A stretch of DNA of 64,000 nt from NCBI GenBank assembly GCA_963970005.1, contig CAXAMN010020890.1, positions 771,897 to 835,896 of the forward strand, in the 5' to 3' direction. The DNA is from Durusdinium trenchii. Lineage: Eukaryota > Sar > Dinophyceae > Suessiales > Symbiodiniaceae. The first letter of the stretch is position 1. Every line of letters starts with the position of its first letter. The position numbers and the translations under genes are program-made. Under the pieces are notes generated by a model, which searched no databases, had not been told where the DNA came from, and was given only the letters and a program-made list of their open reading frames with translations. Positions 46,159-57,697 of this stretch are shown here, piece after piece.

Positions 46159-46966
46159 GTACAGTATGAGGTCACAACCACCAATAATGGTGCATTTTCC
46201 TGTATACACCCCAAAAACACCTTCTTCAAGCATGTTTCTCTCCTGTGGCAACAGCTCTTCTGTCGAAGATGTCCCGTCTGCTCCTTCCCCTTCCTATGCA
46301 AAGCAAGTCACCATCCTTCTTCGATGTCCGCCAGAACTGCGGAGCAGTCCCGCTTCGTGTCGGATTGTCTTCTCAGTCACCGACCTTTTTCAGTACCACG
46401 GAAGGACCAATAGGGTAGTCAGAGGTCCCTGATCTAGCAGCAGTTTCATATCAGGAAGGTTGAGTCCAAGCACTCCCTTCGGGGCGATGAACAACTTGGT
46501 GAAAGTCGTCTAACAACTGGTCATCCGGATTCTTCCTTGCAATAGATGGTTGATGAATCAAGGATATCAACTATCAAACTGTTGGGTGCGGAGTTCCTCC
46601 AGCTCGAGGGCAGGAGAGTCCGCAAAAAAGAGCCAAAAGGATTCAATGTCCCGCTGGAGCCGGAGACGGATGAGTACCCCAAAGTAAGCCATCGGGATCC
46701 GGTTGAACGGATTGAATGGGTTGTTCATGTGTTTTTTCCGTCGGTTTTTCCCTGCATGATCGTTCCCCTCGAAATCCTTTTTGCCTGGGCGATTTGGGTA
46801 ACACGAAAAAGTTCTACCACTGGCTGGCTTTACCGAACAGTTCATGCAACGAGGAGCACGAGGACATCACAGCTTGCACGGTTCCGAGGTGGAGACCCGG
46901 CGCGTTTACAGTGGAACCGGCAGCTTTCCCAACGTGGAACGGCAACATGTCCATCCATGGGACTGA
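46159..46966 (+). CDS. Unidentified protein, three phase-linked + strand exons
   Basis: Exon 46159-46392 starts CAAAAG|G, contains PPIMVHFPVYTPKTPSS and AKQVTILLRCPPELRSSPAS, and ends at VTDLF with CA|GTACCA. Exon 46563-46683 starts ATCAAG|G, reads ISTIKLLGAEFLQLEGRRVR then KEPKGFNVPLEPETDEYPK, and ends AAA|GTAAGC. Exon 46889-46966 starts TTCCGAG|G, reads VETRRVYSGTGSFPNVERQH VHPWD and ends TGA. Phases are 2-2, 2-0 and 0-stop; acceptors are AG|G. No family is recognised. An alternative donor in the last exon (TACA|GTGGAA) would fit an exon from 47003 (NSSIHAWSGIAIQIM...). The - strand is open over parts of this, and most neighbours lie on -, so the strand is not certain. Confidence 0.42.
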
Positions 46967-48081
46967 AATAGTTGGTATTTACCCCACGAAAATGGCTCTA
47001 TAATGTAGGTAACTCTTCCATACATGCATGGTCTGGGATTGCCATCCAGATCATGTCTGTCCGGGTCGTCCCTTTGATAGAAACGCCCGTAAACGCCCGG
47101 ACATCCCTTCTCACGAGGCTTTTTGGGTCCGCCAAAGCAGCACGCCATGCGAGTCATCGGCCCAGCTTGGCCAAAAATGCTTTGACACCCTCAACCACCG
47201 TCATCGTCACCTGAGGCGTGCAGTGCCTGACAACCTGAGGCGACTGCAGTGATGTGCAGGTCCAAAAGGCCCAAATGAGCCCCTTTTGGGGGGCCCAGGG
47301 TTGCACATGGATCATTTCTTCCTTTCACCATTCAGGCTTTGGACATTTGGAAGTCTACAAATGTGTGACCCCAAGTATAGTGGACAAGGAGTCTCCGTCC
47401 CCTTGACGCGCATAAGATCTGCCAAAAAACACAGGTTTTTTCCTCTCCGGTTCCAGAGGGGCAATATGCAAATGACCTGCTACACATTTTTCACGGTGTG
47501 ATAAATGTCCAGGTATGAAGCAACTTGTGAGGCCAAAACTTGTGTGAGGTCTTGACATACCGGCAGTAACCTGACAAAGGAAACACTCTAAGACTTCCAA
47601 TTCGGACATAACTGGGTCTCATTCAAGGATTCTGCTCACCCCTCATTCCACTTGTCAAACAGCACTGTGCAAGCAAACTGTGCAGAACGAGGCTGCAAAG
47701 CTCATGCACCCCTGCCCCCAAGTAGGTCTTGGACTTCCAGTCCCTTCAAACAAAACCCTTGGTGGCCCCGAACTCTAAGAAAATCAAAGGTTTTTATAGG
47801 TTCCCACAGGTTTCCCAAATCCCCAAGTTTCATGACCAACCCACCTTCAACACGTAAAACACACACACACACACTCACACACACGGGTGAGGACCTCTTA
47901 GAGGATCGAAGTCGCACAGTTCATTTGACCCTCTTGACCCCCAGTTGAAGCATGTTGAAGCGCACTCCTGTCACAAACGGAAGTTGAGAACGAATATGTG
48001 AGAAGAATAAAGAAGAACACTTGATCTCGGTCATTAATACTTTTGAGCTCTTTGGGGTTGGTGTGAGATTCTGAAACAAAC
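46967..48081. other. No firm gene
   Basis: A + frame at 46972-47214 (SVRVVPLIETPVNARTSLLT...) could continue the gene at 46159. A - frame at 47703-47894 (MKLGDLGNLWEPIKTFDFLR...) is possible downstream of the hydrolase. Neither is phase-linked with confidence. Confidence 0.4.
47857..47885. repeat. (AC)n microsatellite
   Basis: About 14 AC units interrupted once by CTC. Confidence 0.9.
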
Positions 48082-49529
48082 TTCCAGCAGTGCAAGTGCC
48101 ACTCCCCCATACGAACCACGGGCCTCGTGGCTGCCCTCGAAGGCCAGCAGATCGGAGCTCGGGCCCAAGGCCTGGAGAGGTTCGATGGCGACCCCAAGTC
48201 ACGGTGCTTGAGATGGACCCCCATACTGACCCCCCATCTGTCTAGGACATCATGAGGGAAAAGCGTGGCCGATGGGAACCTCTAAAACCACTGTAAATGA
48301 TACGCTGCTGAGTCAGCAGTTTTGGGGGTCCCGACTTCAAAAAGTGTTTGTGCGATGCTATTGGCTGTATAGTACCGACACCGAAAACATTCAAAAACCA
48401 TAAAGATCAAACAATGAACCGAAAAAAACATTGCATTCGGTGCAAGAGTAAGAGAGAAAATTGCACATGCAATAGCCGACTGTTTGGTCAAGCTCCTTTC
48501 CGTGCCCTGCCCACCCGCCTGATGCACTCCTTCCACTTGGTCCCTGGCACCATGACTCCCAGGCACGCCCCAGGCACGCCCCAGTGCTTGCAAGGGACAC
48601 CCAGATCCCGTCAAAGTCAAGGTGACCAAAAGCCCCGGATTTGTTGAATCAGTTCCTGTTCTTGATCTAAATTGAATTAGCTTAGCTTTTTACCATTGAG
48701 ATCAATATATTTCCGATGACAACACAGCTAAAATTCATCAGCGCCCTTTGCAGTAACGTCATCGAGTTGACGTGTAAAAGGATCTGGAAGCTTTCAACTT
48801 GACTCCATTTGCTTTCTTGTTGATACAGAAGTGATCATACAGTAACCCAATTTCCAATTCCAGCGAACGTTAACATGGGCCCACTACAACCCACCAAGCG
48901 AATGTCGTAGATATGCTCAAAACCAATTTTTGCCTGCACTGCTTTTGCTGTGCACCAAGAGTGTTGTGTTGCATTGGGGGTACCCTAGGGCAGCAAGGGA
49001 AGTGTAAACCGGAAGACGGGGGCCCATTGTTTCTGATACTAGGCACTCTGACTGGTGCCTGACTGGATTTCCGCTTTGGACCTCTTCAAATCTCCACCTT
49101 TTTTTCAGGGAGACCATCGAAACGTCCAACTCTGGAGTCACAACCACGCCGGTCACCATGCCCTTCTTCCCCCGCGCACCTGGGCGCAATGGGGTCCTCG
49201 CTGCCACTGGTCACCAAGCAGGGCGGCGCTTGAGCAGGTGCCAGCTTGGCTGCAAAGCCTGGATGAGTCCATCTGAGCAAAACTACGACTTGATATCGGG
49301 TGATGGTAAGTAGATATGGATGCATCATATGGATATGGGCCATGGGCCATGGGATGGATTAACAACTCACTCATGCACATATTCAAACACTGCCTACAGC
49401 TACACTCTGCCTACAGCTACTCGCTGAACAACCCCCCAAACCAACCGCTGGGCGGTCCTGGCGGCGACATCAGGACGAGCCCCGCCAGCTTCGGCACCTT
49501 GGAGGCTGCGGCCAGCGCCACCGCTGCCC
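48082..49529 (-). CDS. Alpha/beta-hydrolase-like protein, three exons of its C-terminal half
   Basis: Exon 49529-49458 starts CTCCAG|G, reads AAVALAAASKVPKLAGLVLM SPP, and ends CCAG|GACC (GA donor, phase 1). Exon 49179-49082 starts GCCCAG|G, reads ARGKKGMVTGVVVTPELDVS MVSLKKRWRFEE, and ends GAG|GTCC (phase 0). Exon 48171-48082 starts CTCTCCAG|G, reads ALGPSSDLLAFEGSHEARGS YGGVALALLE, and ends GAA|GTTT. The first piece matches the helix and strand that follow the nucleophile elbow (LA-A-P-GLVL-SP). The second matches the strand with the catalytic Asp region (VV-T-E-D). The third carries EGSHEARG, where the catalytic His (G-GH or GSH) is expected. The exon with the Ser elbow should lie just upstream and was not found. 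The + strand offers splice-like exons over the same bases, but the hydrolase order favours -. Confidence 0.6.
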
Positions 49530-50815
49530 CTGGAGCCGGGAGGCGCCGGGAGGAGCCGGGAGCGGATCGACCGTGGGTGACCCAACATAGATGGAGAAGG
49601 AGAGGGTTTTTTCATGGTTTTTGAGGCAGCCATTGGGGGATTTTTGTTTTGCTGATTTTGGATGTCCAAGCTCGCTTCGTGAGTGAGTTTCGATGACATG
49701 TGGAGCATGTCACTGAGCATGTCCGTACATGATCGAACATGTGACGCTGTAGATGTCTGATTTTTTGAAGTTGTTATGTTCTCTGTGACGTTTTGGTCTT
49801 GCAAACAATCATTGTCCAGGGCGAAGAAGTCCCGAGCTCAAATAAGCTCAAATCAACAAATGGTTGTTTTCATAGTACAACTATATATGTACAAATCACA
49901 GATGTTGGTCGCTTGGCCTGTGGGAAGGAATATGAAGGACTCCTACCGGTCTTCAGTACGCTGATCAGCCACACATGAACCTCAAACGGATATGGATTGG
50001 ACATCGGATGCCACGTGTACCCATGTCCAAGACCACATCCTGGATACGTGGCCCAATCCGGGTGTCACTGCATCGACGATGCATATTCATTCCGTTTGAA
50101 GATGAAACACATTGGCCGAAGTCCCAAGTCCCGAGGCACAGGTGAATATCGGCACTGGTTCGGTGAACTGGAGAATATCTCTCGGATCCCACCCCTCGGA
50201 CCCGAGGGGAAACGATTGAGAACACTGGCATCTCCTGCAGACCACCGTTTTGACCACTTGGCATCCACCGTTTGATGAGAATCCACCGGCCAAGGCATCT
50301 CCGAGGCCAGCCTTGAGAGAATCCACCTAAGACCACTTTGGCATCTCCTGCAGATTTGCCTCAGCTGTCTGGTGTCGGTGTCGGTGTGGCGAGAGCCATC
50401 GATCAAGTGAGGGAAACATCCATGACCCGAGCGTGGCATTGTTTCGGCGGTATATTTTGGGCAGGTCATACCCACATGTCATCACCAATTCGCTTTCCAG
50501 CATGCCTAGAGCACGTCATGTGTGACTTTTCGAATGCAAGTTGATGTCAATGTACCCCTTTAACATGACGGAGCTTCCCCAGAAATGTAAGTTTGATGAA
50601 TGCAGGCCTGCCACCAAACGTCCGTTTATACACAAGTCACAAGTCCATTCCATCTAGACTAGTCCATCATAGTCCATCCTATACGAAAGTCCCATGCTTT
50701 TGGACATGAGCCAAACCTCAATCAAGAAGGGATTCTGGAGCAACAGCAACCCCCAGGACCTGGCACGACCATCCGGTACATCCGCTGGACTGGCACGAGA
50801 CTCACATCCTCCAAC
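49530..50815. other. No firm gene
   Basis: The nucleophile-elbow exon of the hydrolase is expected here on -, but none was recognised. A segment with duplicated phrases (GGCATCTCCTGCAGA at 50228 and 50340) is noted. Confidence 0.4.
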
Positions 50816-50950
50816 CTGCACGTCCTCCGGGGTCTCTTTGAATCCACCGGGGAGATCCGCAAGAAGCATCGGGACAGACTTGACAAACAAGGCACCCAAA
50901 GACGTTGACAAGAACCTGGTGATTTTTGCACGGCCCTGTTTCAGGGATAC
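50816..50950 (-). CDS. Unidentified protein exon
   Basis: This exon of 45 codons starts GAGGAAG|G and ends GTGCAG|GTTGGA, phase 0 to 0. It reads VSLKQGRAKITRFLSTSLGA LFVKSVPMLLADLPGGFKET PEDVQ. The mixture of basic and hydrophobic stretches looks like a folded domain. No family is recognised. A possible next exon (GCCAG|G, VLGVAVAPESLLD, stop at 50718) would need a 56-nt intron. The exon at 51420-51292 is on the same strand but ends in phase 2, so at least one exon is missing between them. Confidence 0.45.
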
Positions 50951-51138
50951 CTTCCTCATGCTGAGATGGTCTCACCCGCTGATATGGTCTTCGCTTTGCC
51001 TTTTCTAGTGTGGCGACCCCGGCCCAAAGCATAGAAGCTTAAACCCTGTGGTTTCCATTTGCATGCCATTATGATCCAATGTGTAGAGTCTCAGTGTAGA
51101 GGCTTGCCATAATTAAGTGAAACTTTCTACACTACGAC

Positions 51139-51227
51139 GACTCACTAACATGGCAGTGGAACATGGTCCCTTGGAAGATTACTTTCCTTTACGAACAGGT
51201 GGTTTTCCACTTCCATGTTAGTGAGTC
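51139..51227 (+). repeat. Foldback element, copy 2 (best preserved)
   Basis: The 89-bp element has ends GACTCACTAACATGG and its inverted copy. The inverted arms run about 24 nt with one mismatch (GGCAGT against GGAAGT). The middle reads GGTCCCTTGGAAGATTACTT. It has no coding capacity and lies in the intron between the exons at 51420-51292 and 50950-50816. Confidence 0.9.
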
Positions 51228-51291
51228 AGAGAGCATCAGCTGCACTTTGCGCCTGGCCATCGAATCGACATGGCCTTGGTCTGGGGTCAGC

Positions 51292-51420
51292 CTGCACAAG
51301 GTTGGACTGAAGAATAGTTTGCTTCCGGCACGGCCCATGAAAAGCTCCAGGGGTTCATTTCCATCTTTCCTGTGGCCCCGCGGTTCACAAAACGATGATG
51401 CTGCAAACTCAAAGAGGGAC
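51292..51420 (-). CDS. Unidentified protein exon
   Basis: An exon of 42 full codons starts CTTGAG|G in phase 2 and ends GTGCAG|GCTGAC (GC donor, phase 2). It reads SLFEFAASSFCEPRGHRKDG NEPLELFMGRAGSKLFFSPT LC. Both splice sites follow the pattern of the nucleoredoxin gene. No family is recognised. It probably belongs to the same gene as the exon at 50950-50816, with the foldback element in between. Confidence 0.48.
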
Positions 51421-53299
51421 CTCAAGCAGATTCTGCATCCCCTGGACCTTCCTTTGCTTCACTGGAACTTTGACTTTGGTGCTCTGGGGATCCATTGACT
51501 TCAGGAAAGCCGCGTGAGATGATGATGTGGACTTACCCAATTCAGGCGGTCGACCGCGAATGGTTTCGACCTGCCAACCTGCCGTTCAAGTCAACAGCCG
51601 TCAGGCCAACCGCTTTCAAGGTATATATGGCAAGTGCACCTCATGTTCAGCCAAGTCGACAGAAGCACCCAGTTGCAAGACATAGCTTTTGCCAAGGGGT
51701 GTTTTGTTAGGTAGCGGCAGCTAGGTGCAAAAGTCAAGAGCTCACGCCAATGCTGTCCCCATTGTTTTCGCCAGCACCAGCACTGCCATCATGGCGGAGA
51801 AGCACTGCATGGAAGCATCTTACATTCCATGATCCAAGGGTGGAATGTTGAATAAAGTTGTTTCTCCGCAAGCGACAGCGCTCCCATCACTTCGGATTAA
51901 TGATTAGCACACTGTATAGTATAGCAGAAATGCAGGTGCAGGACACTCCTTGATTCATCAAAAGCCAGAATGCTGCACCGTCCTTTATACCCTGCACTAT
52001 ATACTCCGCAGGCAGCAGCACTTCCATCACTTCAGAGAAGGACTGCGTGATTCCATCCTCAGAAACCTGGGTGTATAATAAATTTGTCGTTCAAGCTGGA
52101 ATGTTGCATTTGTGGCACTGATTTCCTCTGCAAGCGACGGCGGTTCAATCAGCATTGTATAGGTATGAAAAACACCGGCAACAGGCTCACTACAAACACA
52201 CGAACGTTTGCAACCCTTACTCTCCGCTGAAGGTTCTTTGGTCTCCTCAGCTTGAGGTTAGCCTGATCAATGCTTGTTTGGTTTTCGGTTTAGTTTAGCT
52301 CTTTCACTGCTCTCGCATCTGCCAGGCAAGGTACCCATCAATGATACCCCTTTGCAGATGTGGTACAGTATACAGTATATGGATGATGTGACGTGTATTT
52401 ATGTGTCAATGGTCGATGGTCAATGATATTCATTCTCATCCAAATCCCCAGCTCACTCTCTGACCGGCCCAGTGACACACAGTGGCCAAGGCATCAGCGG
52501 CTTCAGACCTACAGTAACCCGTCACGCGTCGCGGCGTTGCCAGTGGTGGAATCACGGACATCGGTTCTTATGGTTCTTAGTCGTGTCATTTGGGGGTTCG
52601 CAAGGTGCATTCAGATCTCCTGACAGATTTGCGAACTTTGACACCGAAGGACGGCCTTCCAGTTTTCTTGAGTCATCTTTGGTGGTGTTAAACAAGAAAT
52701 CGATCTGGAGACTTGCAGGACTGCCAGCCCAATGGCCTGGAAACAAAGAACCACCCGAGTTTGACCAAACACACGGTCTCTCCACACAGAAACCGATGCA
52801 TGGTCTTTCGGACGCGACGATCGATCACTGACTCGACGTGTCGAACGACGATCACTGAGGGTGCTGCAAACACTTCTCAATTTCCTTTTCTTTCGCACTC
52901 CTGGGAAGCGAAGCCCCGTAAAGCACCGACCGCGTCATCGAACCCCGACAGATTCCGCGTCATCGAACCCCGTGGGGTTCCGAATGGCAAGATAGGCCAG
53001 AAAGGTCGAACAAAAACATTCGCTTACACCGTGAGAAAAGGGAAACTATAGAATATGGATGAATATGGTATACTATAGTGACGACTATGTAATGTACTCT
53101 AGAGCACCAACCAGCTCCTGGTTCATGTATTCTTGGCACACTTATGTAACTCATATTAATAGGAAGACTGACTCTATAAGACCTCCCCACCAGTTCTCTG
53201 GATGATTCTGACTGTCAGTCTACCATCTCTGTGTGAAGCGATGATCAAATCCAGATCCTCCCTACCGAGTTCTGCCTCTTCAGCACTTCTTGGACCCAC
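51421..53299. other. No firm gene
   Basis: A - strand frame after TTTCCAG|G near 52741 (PLGWQSCKSPDRFLV, stop) is in phase with the donor at 53300 and could end that gene. The + frame 52472-52831 (119 codons) is open but unsupported. Short inverted and direct repeats occur near 52860-52980. Confidence 0.4.
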
Positions 53300-54552
53300 C
53301 TGCTCCACCACTCCCTCAGCGGCTTTCGCCATTCGGGCAGATCCGAGTTCGACTCGTCGATTGGAAGGCCTTCCACCTGCGCAAAGAGGTAGCTGTTGGA
53401 GGCTGGAGGTGCAGTTGATGAAGTTCTGAATTGGGTTTAACTAATTGCTGGCATCCAACAATGATGAACCATGTCTGGCCTGCTAGAACTGCAGAAGCCC
53501 ACGACAGAAAGTCGGATTGATGAACCAGTCCAGTAATTCCATCCAGTAGTTCAACCAGTGGCCAATGCGATGTTCGATGAAATTAATGTCACAACTTTGC
53601 AGTGCACGCTGTTGGTGGCGTGTCAAAATTGTGGTCGAGGGATATGCTTTGGCTTTCATCTGTTCATCTTTGCTCAGGATCATATATCTCAAAAGCAACA
53701 GTGGAGCTTGTCTGATGTATAAAGACCTGTTGAGTTGAGCTTTGTCTGGACACCCCCGGACATGCTGACCTCACCGAGATCGAGATTGGTGACCTCAAAA
53801 CTTCGGTAAAGGCTATAAACAGCTGAGTGCCTGGAATCTATCCACCCAAGAACATATCCAACCAAAAAGCGATAAGCAGAAATGAACAAAAACCGAAACG
53901 TAATTCCCACAAGACTGACACCATCCACTGAAGTTGGAGTTCATCATAGTCCAACAAAACTCCAACTTCTTGCCCTCCAAAAGACTCTCCAAAAGGAGAT
54001 GGAATGGAAACAGCAGTTTCTGCTTGGTATTTGTAGAGCGACTTTCTTGATTGTACAGTAGTCCTCCGCATCACCGGGAACGGTCTCAGCACATGATCTG
54101 CCGCGTCAGGGCGTCACCCGTGGGGGCCGCGTCGATGGCTTGGCGCCTGTACCACGATCTCCTCTTCTCGTGGCTCAGCGCCTTGACCGGACGAAGGACA
54201 CGGTTGCGGTAAGGACCGAGATCCGGTTGGAGTCCCCATCGGACGGGTGGTGAAAGGTGGTTTTCAGACGGACACATCCGAAGATCACTCAACATTCAAG
54301 AATCACCTGAACACTAAACAAGCATGTGCACTAAAAACACGTGAAAAGACTTGTAAAAGAAACACATCAAAATAGACCTTTCCAGATCCTGTGGATGATC
54401 TAATCCACTCAGCTCCCCTCAATCCACCCAACTCTCTCATCATCTCATCTCTGGGTCGCCCAGTGACTCTCCCGTGGTGCTTCAGGGAGGCAAATCCGCC
54501 GCTCGGGCGCACAGAGGTGATGCGCCAAAGTGTAGAGGTCATGGCCCAAAAC
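53300..54552 (-). CDS. Unidentified protein, three - strand exons
   Basis: Exon 54552-54378 starts GTGCGAG|G in phase 2 and reads FWAMTSTLWRITSVRPSGGF ASLKHHGRVTGRPRDEMMRE LGGLRGAEWIRSSTGSGK, donor AAAG|GTCTAT in phase 0. Exon 54181-54118 starts GTCAAG|G in phase 0 and reads ALSHEKRRSWYRRQAIDAAP T, donor ACGG|GTGACG in phase 1, or else continues to a TGA at 54086. Exon 53376-53300 starts GCGCAG|G in phase 0 and reads VEGLPIDESNSDLPEWRKPL REWWS, donor AGCAG|GTGGGT. The first two join in frame; the third needs an intermediate exon or is a separate gene. Third positions are strongly G/C. No family is recognised; the second exon is highly basic. Confidence 0.5.
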
Positions 54553-55926
54553 CTCGCACTGCCCCACCGTGCGGAGCGAAGAAGTCGAGGGTCCGAAGCT
54601 CTTCAGCGAAGAGCTGCGCCCAGAAAGAGAGTGCTTGGAGCACAAGGGATCTCTCATCATGAAGCAACGTTGCTTGACAAGTGTTGGAGCACAAAAGCAA
54701 GGTGAAGCTTTCTGACATGTTGTTTTTTTTTCAAGCCTGTGTAGTTAAAGGCTGGACACATACTCTCAGTGACCCAGAGTAGGTAATTAGAAAGCTCGAA
54801 GGCTGCAAGAAGCCTGGGCGCGGGGCGCCTTTCGACTATAAACTTGGATTTGATAAAACATTTAAAACACTGTTCCCCAAAGGGGATGCACACATGGGGA
54901 AAGCAAAACCAGGTAAACCATGGTAAACCATGGTAAACCAAGTGTTCACCAAGGACGTCTAAACATGTCGAACCTTACCGGCAGTTTGCTATCTCCGGAG
55001 CTGGACTCCTTTTTGGTCATCGACCACCCTTGACCTCCAGCAAGGGTCTAAATCCAAGAATGGGACAGGCTCCATCACGATTCCCTGCCAGCCATGGCAT
55101 GTCATGCCGTGGCATGTCATGCCACATGGACCTCTTTTCAATTAAGCAACCCTGACCCGATTGGTCGGTCCCAGACAGCTCCGCCGGCCTCGATGCCGTG
55201 GCAAAGGACCACCAGCAGCTTCGCCTCAGGTGTACGTCACTGCAGGATATGGGGTTTCATGGGTGTGCGCGAAACCAAAGAGGAAAGCTCAATGAAAACA
55301 ACAACACGATTCAGAAGCACTATGGTTTGAGAAAGGAATCTTCATGAATCCTCTGGCCGTTCTATCAAGGTGTGTCTTACTGTAACTTTTCACAGAACCA
55401 ACAAAAGATCAAACCAGCCACAGGTCGTGATGTCCCTGAAAAACATGCTCAGACTCACCAACAATTTGTCGTCTTCATCTATATTCTGCGCTCCTCGGGT
55501 CAGCAGGGTCCTTCCTGCATGGTACAACGACGCAGTTTCTCCAAAAATAATGACCCTTGAACTTGCAATGCGTTTGTTCAGGATGCACATTGTTTCCATA
55601 AGCAACTTATAGACGTGTTTTTGGCTTTCATGGTTCTCTCTCTCTAAATATATATATATATATCGATCTATATTGTTTTCGTATGTTTTCTTTGCACATC
55701 TTTTACACACACACACACCCTCTGTATCTTGATGCCTTCTGTGTCCACCTCTTCCCCCAACCAACCGCCACCTCGTCAGTGCCATCAGGCTCCACCATGA
55801 TGCCTGGAGAGGTGAAGCAGAATTCGTACACAAAAGGGGCGCCGGGATCTGGTGCTGCAGGTGTTGATCTCTGGTTTCAGATGTTGCATGGCGAAAATAG
55901 GCAAACATGCCCCAAGAAAAAGTGGC
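54553..55926. other. No firm gene
   Basis: The long - frame 55390-56082 mixes the true exon at its 5' end with non-coding DNA. A + frame (54391-54705) mirrors the - exon. An (AT)n run lies at 55648-55663 and a short AC run near 55707. Confidence 0.4.
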
Positions 55927-57032
55927 ATCTGCTTCAGTGAGACGATCTTTTTGCTGAGAGGATCTGTCCAAAAAGATGCCGTTGGCATCGAAAACGACTG
56001 ACACTTCCGACCTCCAGGTCTTCCGGATTCCGGGGACAGAAGTCAATGGTGATCGGGAGCGAATTCTTCTTTTGGGGCGCATGGATTGGTTGAAGAGATC
56101 TAGAAATGCCGGGGACCATATTGACCATCAAGTCTTCTTCTTTCAGTGATTTGTCAAGATCTTCCTAAATTTGATACGATTGAATCCACTAAGTGGCTTT
56201 GGTGGGGGAACCTACAAGGAAGAACCATCAAGACCCCAAGTTGTCCAAGAGGTCCTTCAAACCACTTAGTCACCTCCCTCCACAACAATTCACAACCTCT
56301 CATCAAACACGTCCCAGACCTCACATCCCCAGACATTCCAAGCCTCCCGAACCTCCCAACGACATCAGCACGCATCTGCACGTTCCGGACCGAGATACAT
56401 CGCAAGGGCAAATCGAAGGCCACCCGCTGCCGGACGCCGCCGGGGGAGGCCAAGCGCTTCCCTGCGCCGACCATGTCCCAGCTTCACATCGCCGAAAGGG
56501 GTGAAGTATGGTGAAGTGATTGCTTCTTCCATGTGACTTGAACTTTATATAACTCATCCAAAATCATCCACATCATCGATCTTAAACATTTACTTCTGGA
56601 TTCGCGCCTGCGCACGCCTGCAGCATGAAAGCACTACGTCAACGTCACTAGGGTCAGATCCGCTGGTGCAAACGGCGCCGAAAAGGGGAAACGGTGCCTT
56701 CGGCTGGACAGAGATGGCCCACCGTCTGGAAGAAGGTGATGACGTCCGTCTCCTGATCCATCGACCGAAATGAACGTCGGCGGAACAGGCGGACGCACGG
56801 AGATCGTGCCTCCCTGAGGATGCAGAAAAACATCGAGAAGCATTGAGCAACAAATCATGAAGGATCCAAGGAGTTGTGAATTGGATCGGCTTAGACTCGA
56901 TGGTTTAAACAAATCCCACCAAAAAATCATGGAGTTTGGAGAGACCGAGAATGATGATCTTGTGAAGCCTCCAAGAGAAAGTCAAACACCTAGGAGCTTG
57001 TCGGCGGCAATTTCCTTCCGCACCTCAACCGC
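55927..57032 (-). CDS. Unidentified protein, four phase-linked exons
   Basis: Exons: 57032-56990 (GATGAG|G, AVEVRKEIAADKLL, donor CTAG|GTGTTT, phase 1); 56813-56766 (CCTCAG|G, RHDLRASACSADVHF, donor TTCG|GTCGAT, phase 1); 56461-56353 (GGCGCAG|G, KRLASPGGVRQRVAFDLPLR CISVRNVQMRADVVG, donor GGGAG|GTTCGG, phase 2); 56011-55927 (CTGGAG|G, SEVSVVFDANGIFLDRSSQQ KDRLTEAD, donor GAT|GCCACT). All acceptors are AG|G and every junction keeps frame. The last two give a beta-strand-rich basic segment followed by VSVVFDANGIFLD. I do not recognise the family. Exon 2 is the weakest, as all three frames are open there. Upstream and downstream exons are missing. Confidence 0.5.
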
Positions 57033-57566
57033 CTCATCAACTCCAAATTCTTAAACCGCTCAGTGGGCCCAACGGCAAGTGAGCTGCGCGTCTATCCATT
57101 TTCAGGGGTCAACCAGAGACCTAATTAGTTATGACTCACACTCATCTTATCTTTGGAGCCCCATTTGGGTTTAAACATGTTAAACAAAAAAACAAAAACT
57201 CAACGTTGCCGGAATCCGAATCAATGTTGCTAGACCAGGACGTGGAAAGCTCTTAAGCCTCACGGAAACAACGCACAAATGCATTTTTGGTGGCTCAAGG
57301 ATGAGTACCTCAGCATTGGCAAAGCGCCAAAGCCAACTTCAGGTGTAGGAGGTTCACGAAGGCAGCTTTACGATGGTAACTGCAGTTACGGTGCTTGCAT
57401 GCCCGACCAGTATACGGATGAGATTGAGATGAGGTGGCAGGGCTGGGATATAAAATATGTCTTTCTTAAATAGTTTAGATGTCCCAATAGAATTGCTGAC
57501 CTTCGGTGCAGAATCCTCCCCCCAAAAAGACGGCCGAAGCTCCAACAAAACAAATCAAAAGATGAC

Positions 57567-57697
57567 CATCTTTTGTCCATTTGCGGCCAGGCCCAGGCCA
57601 GGCGTCGTTGGTCTGCCCGGTGTCATAGAGGTGTTCCGGAATTTGCTCCCAGAAGTCGCGCCGCATCTCTGGGCTTACGTGTTGTCGCATGAGGAAC
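57567..57697 (-). CDS. Unidentified protein exon
   Basis: The exon starts GTCCAG|G in phase 2 and ends GATG|GTCATC in phase 1, with 43 full codons: FLMRQHVSPEMRRDFWEQIP EHLYDTGQTNDAWPGPGRKW TKD. The Trp/Pro-rich, mixed-charge sequence looks globular. A + strand reading (57597-57730, VVGLPGVIEVFRNLLPEVAP) also has AG|G and AAG|GT sites; - is preferred because linked neighbours lie on -. No family is recognised. Confidence 0.38.

Noticed and set aside
49109..49542. Two + strand exons with TTTTTTTCAG|G and AG|GT sites (ETIETSNSGVTTTPVTMPFF; TSPASFGTLEAAASATAAPG)
   Set aside because: They are the mirror frames of the - strand hydrolase exons, which join in phase with a third exon and follow the order of a known fold; the T-run is the complement of Lys codons.
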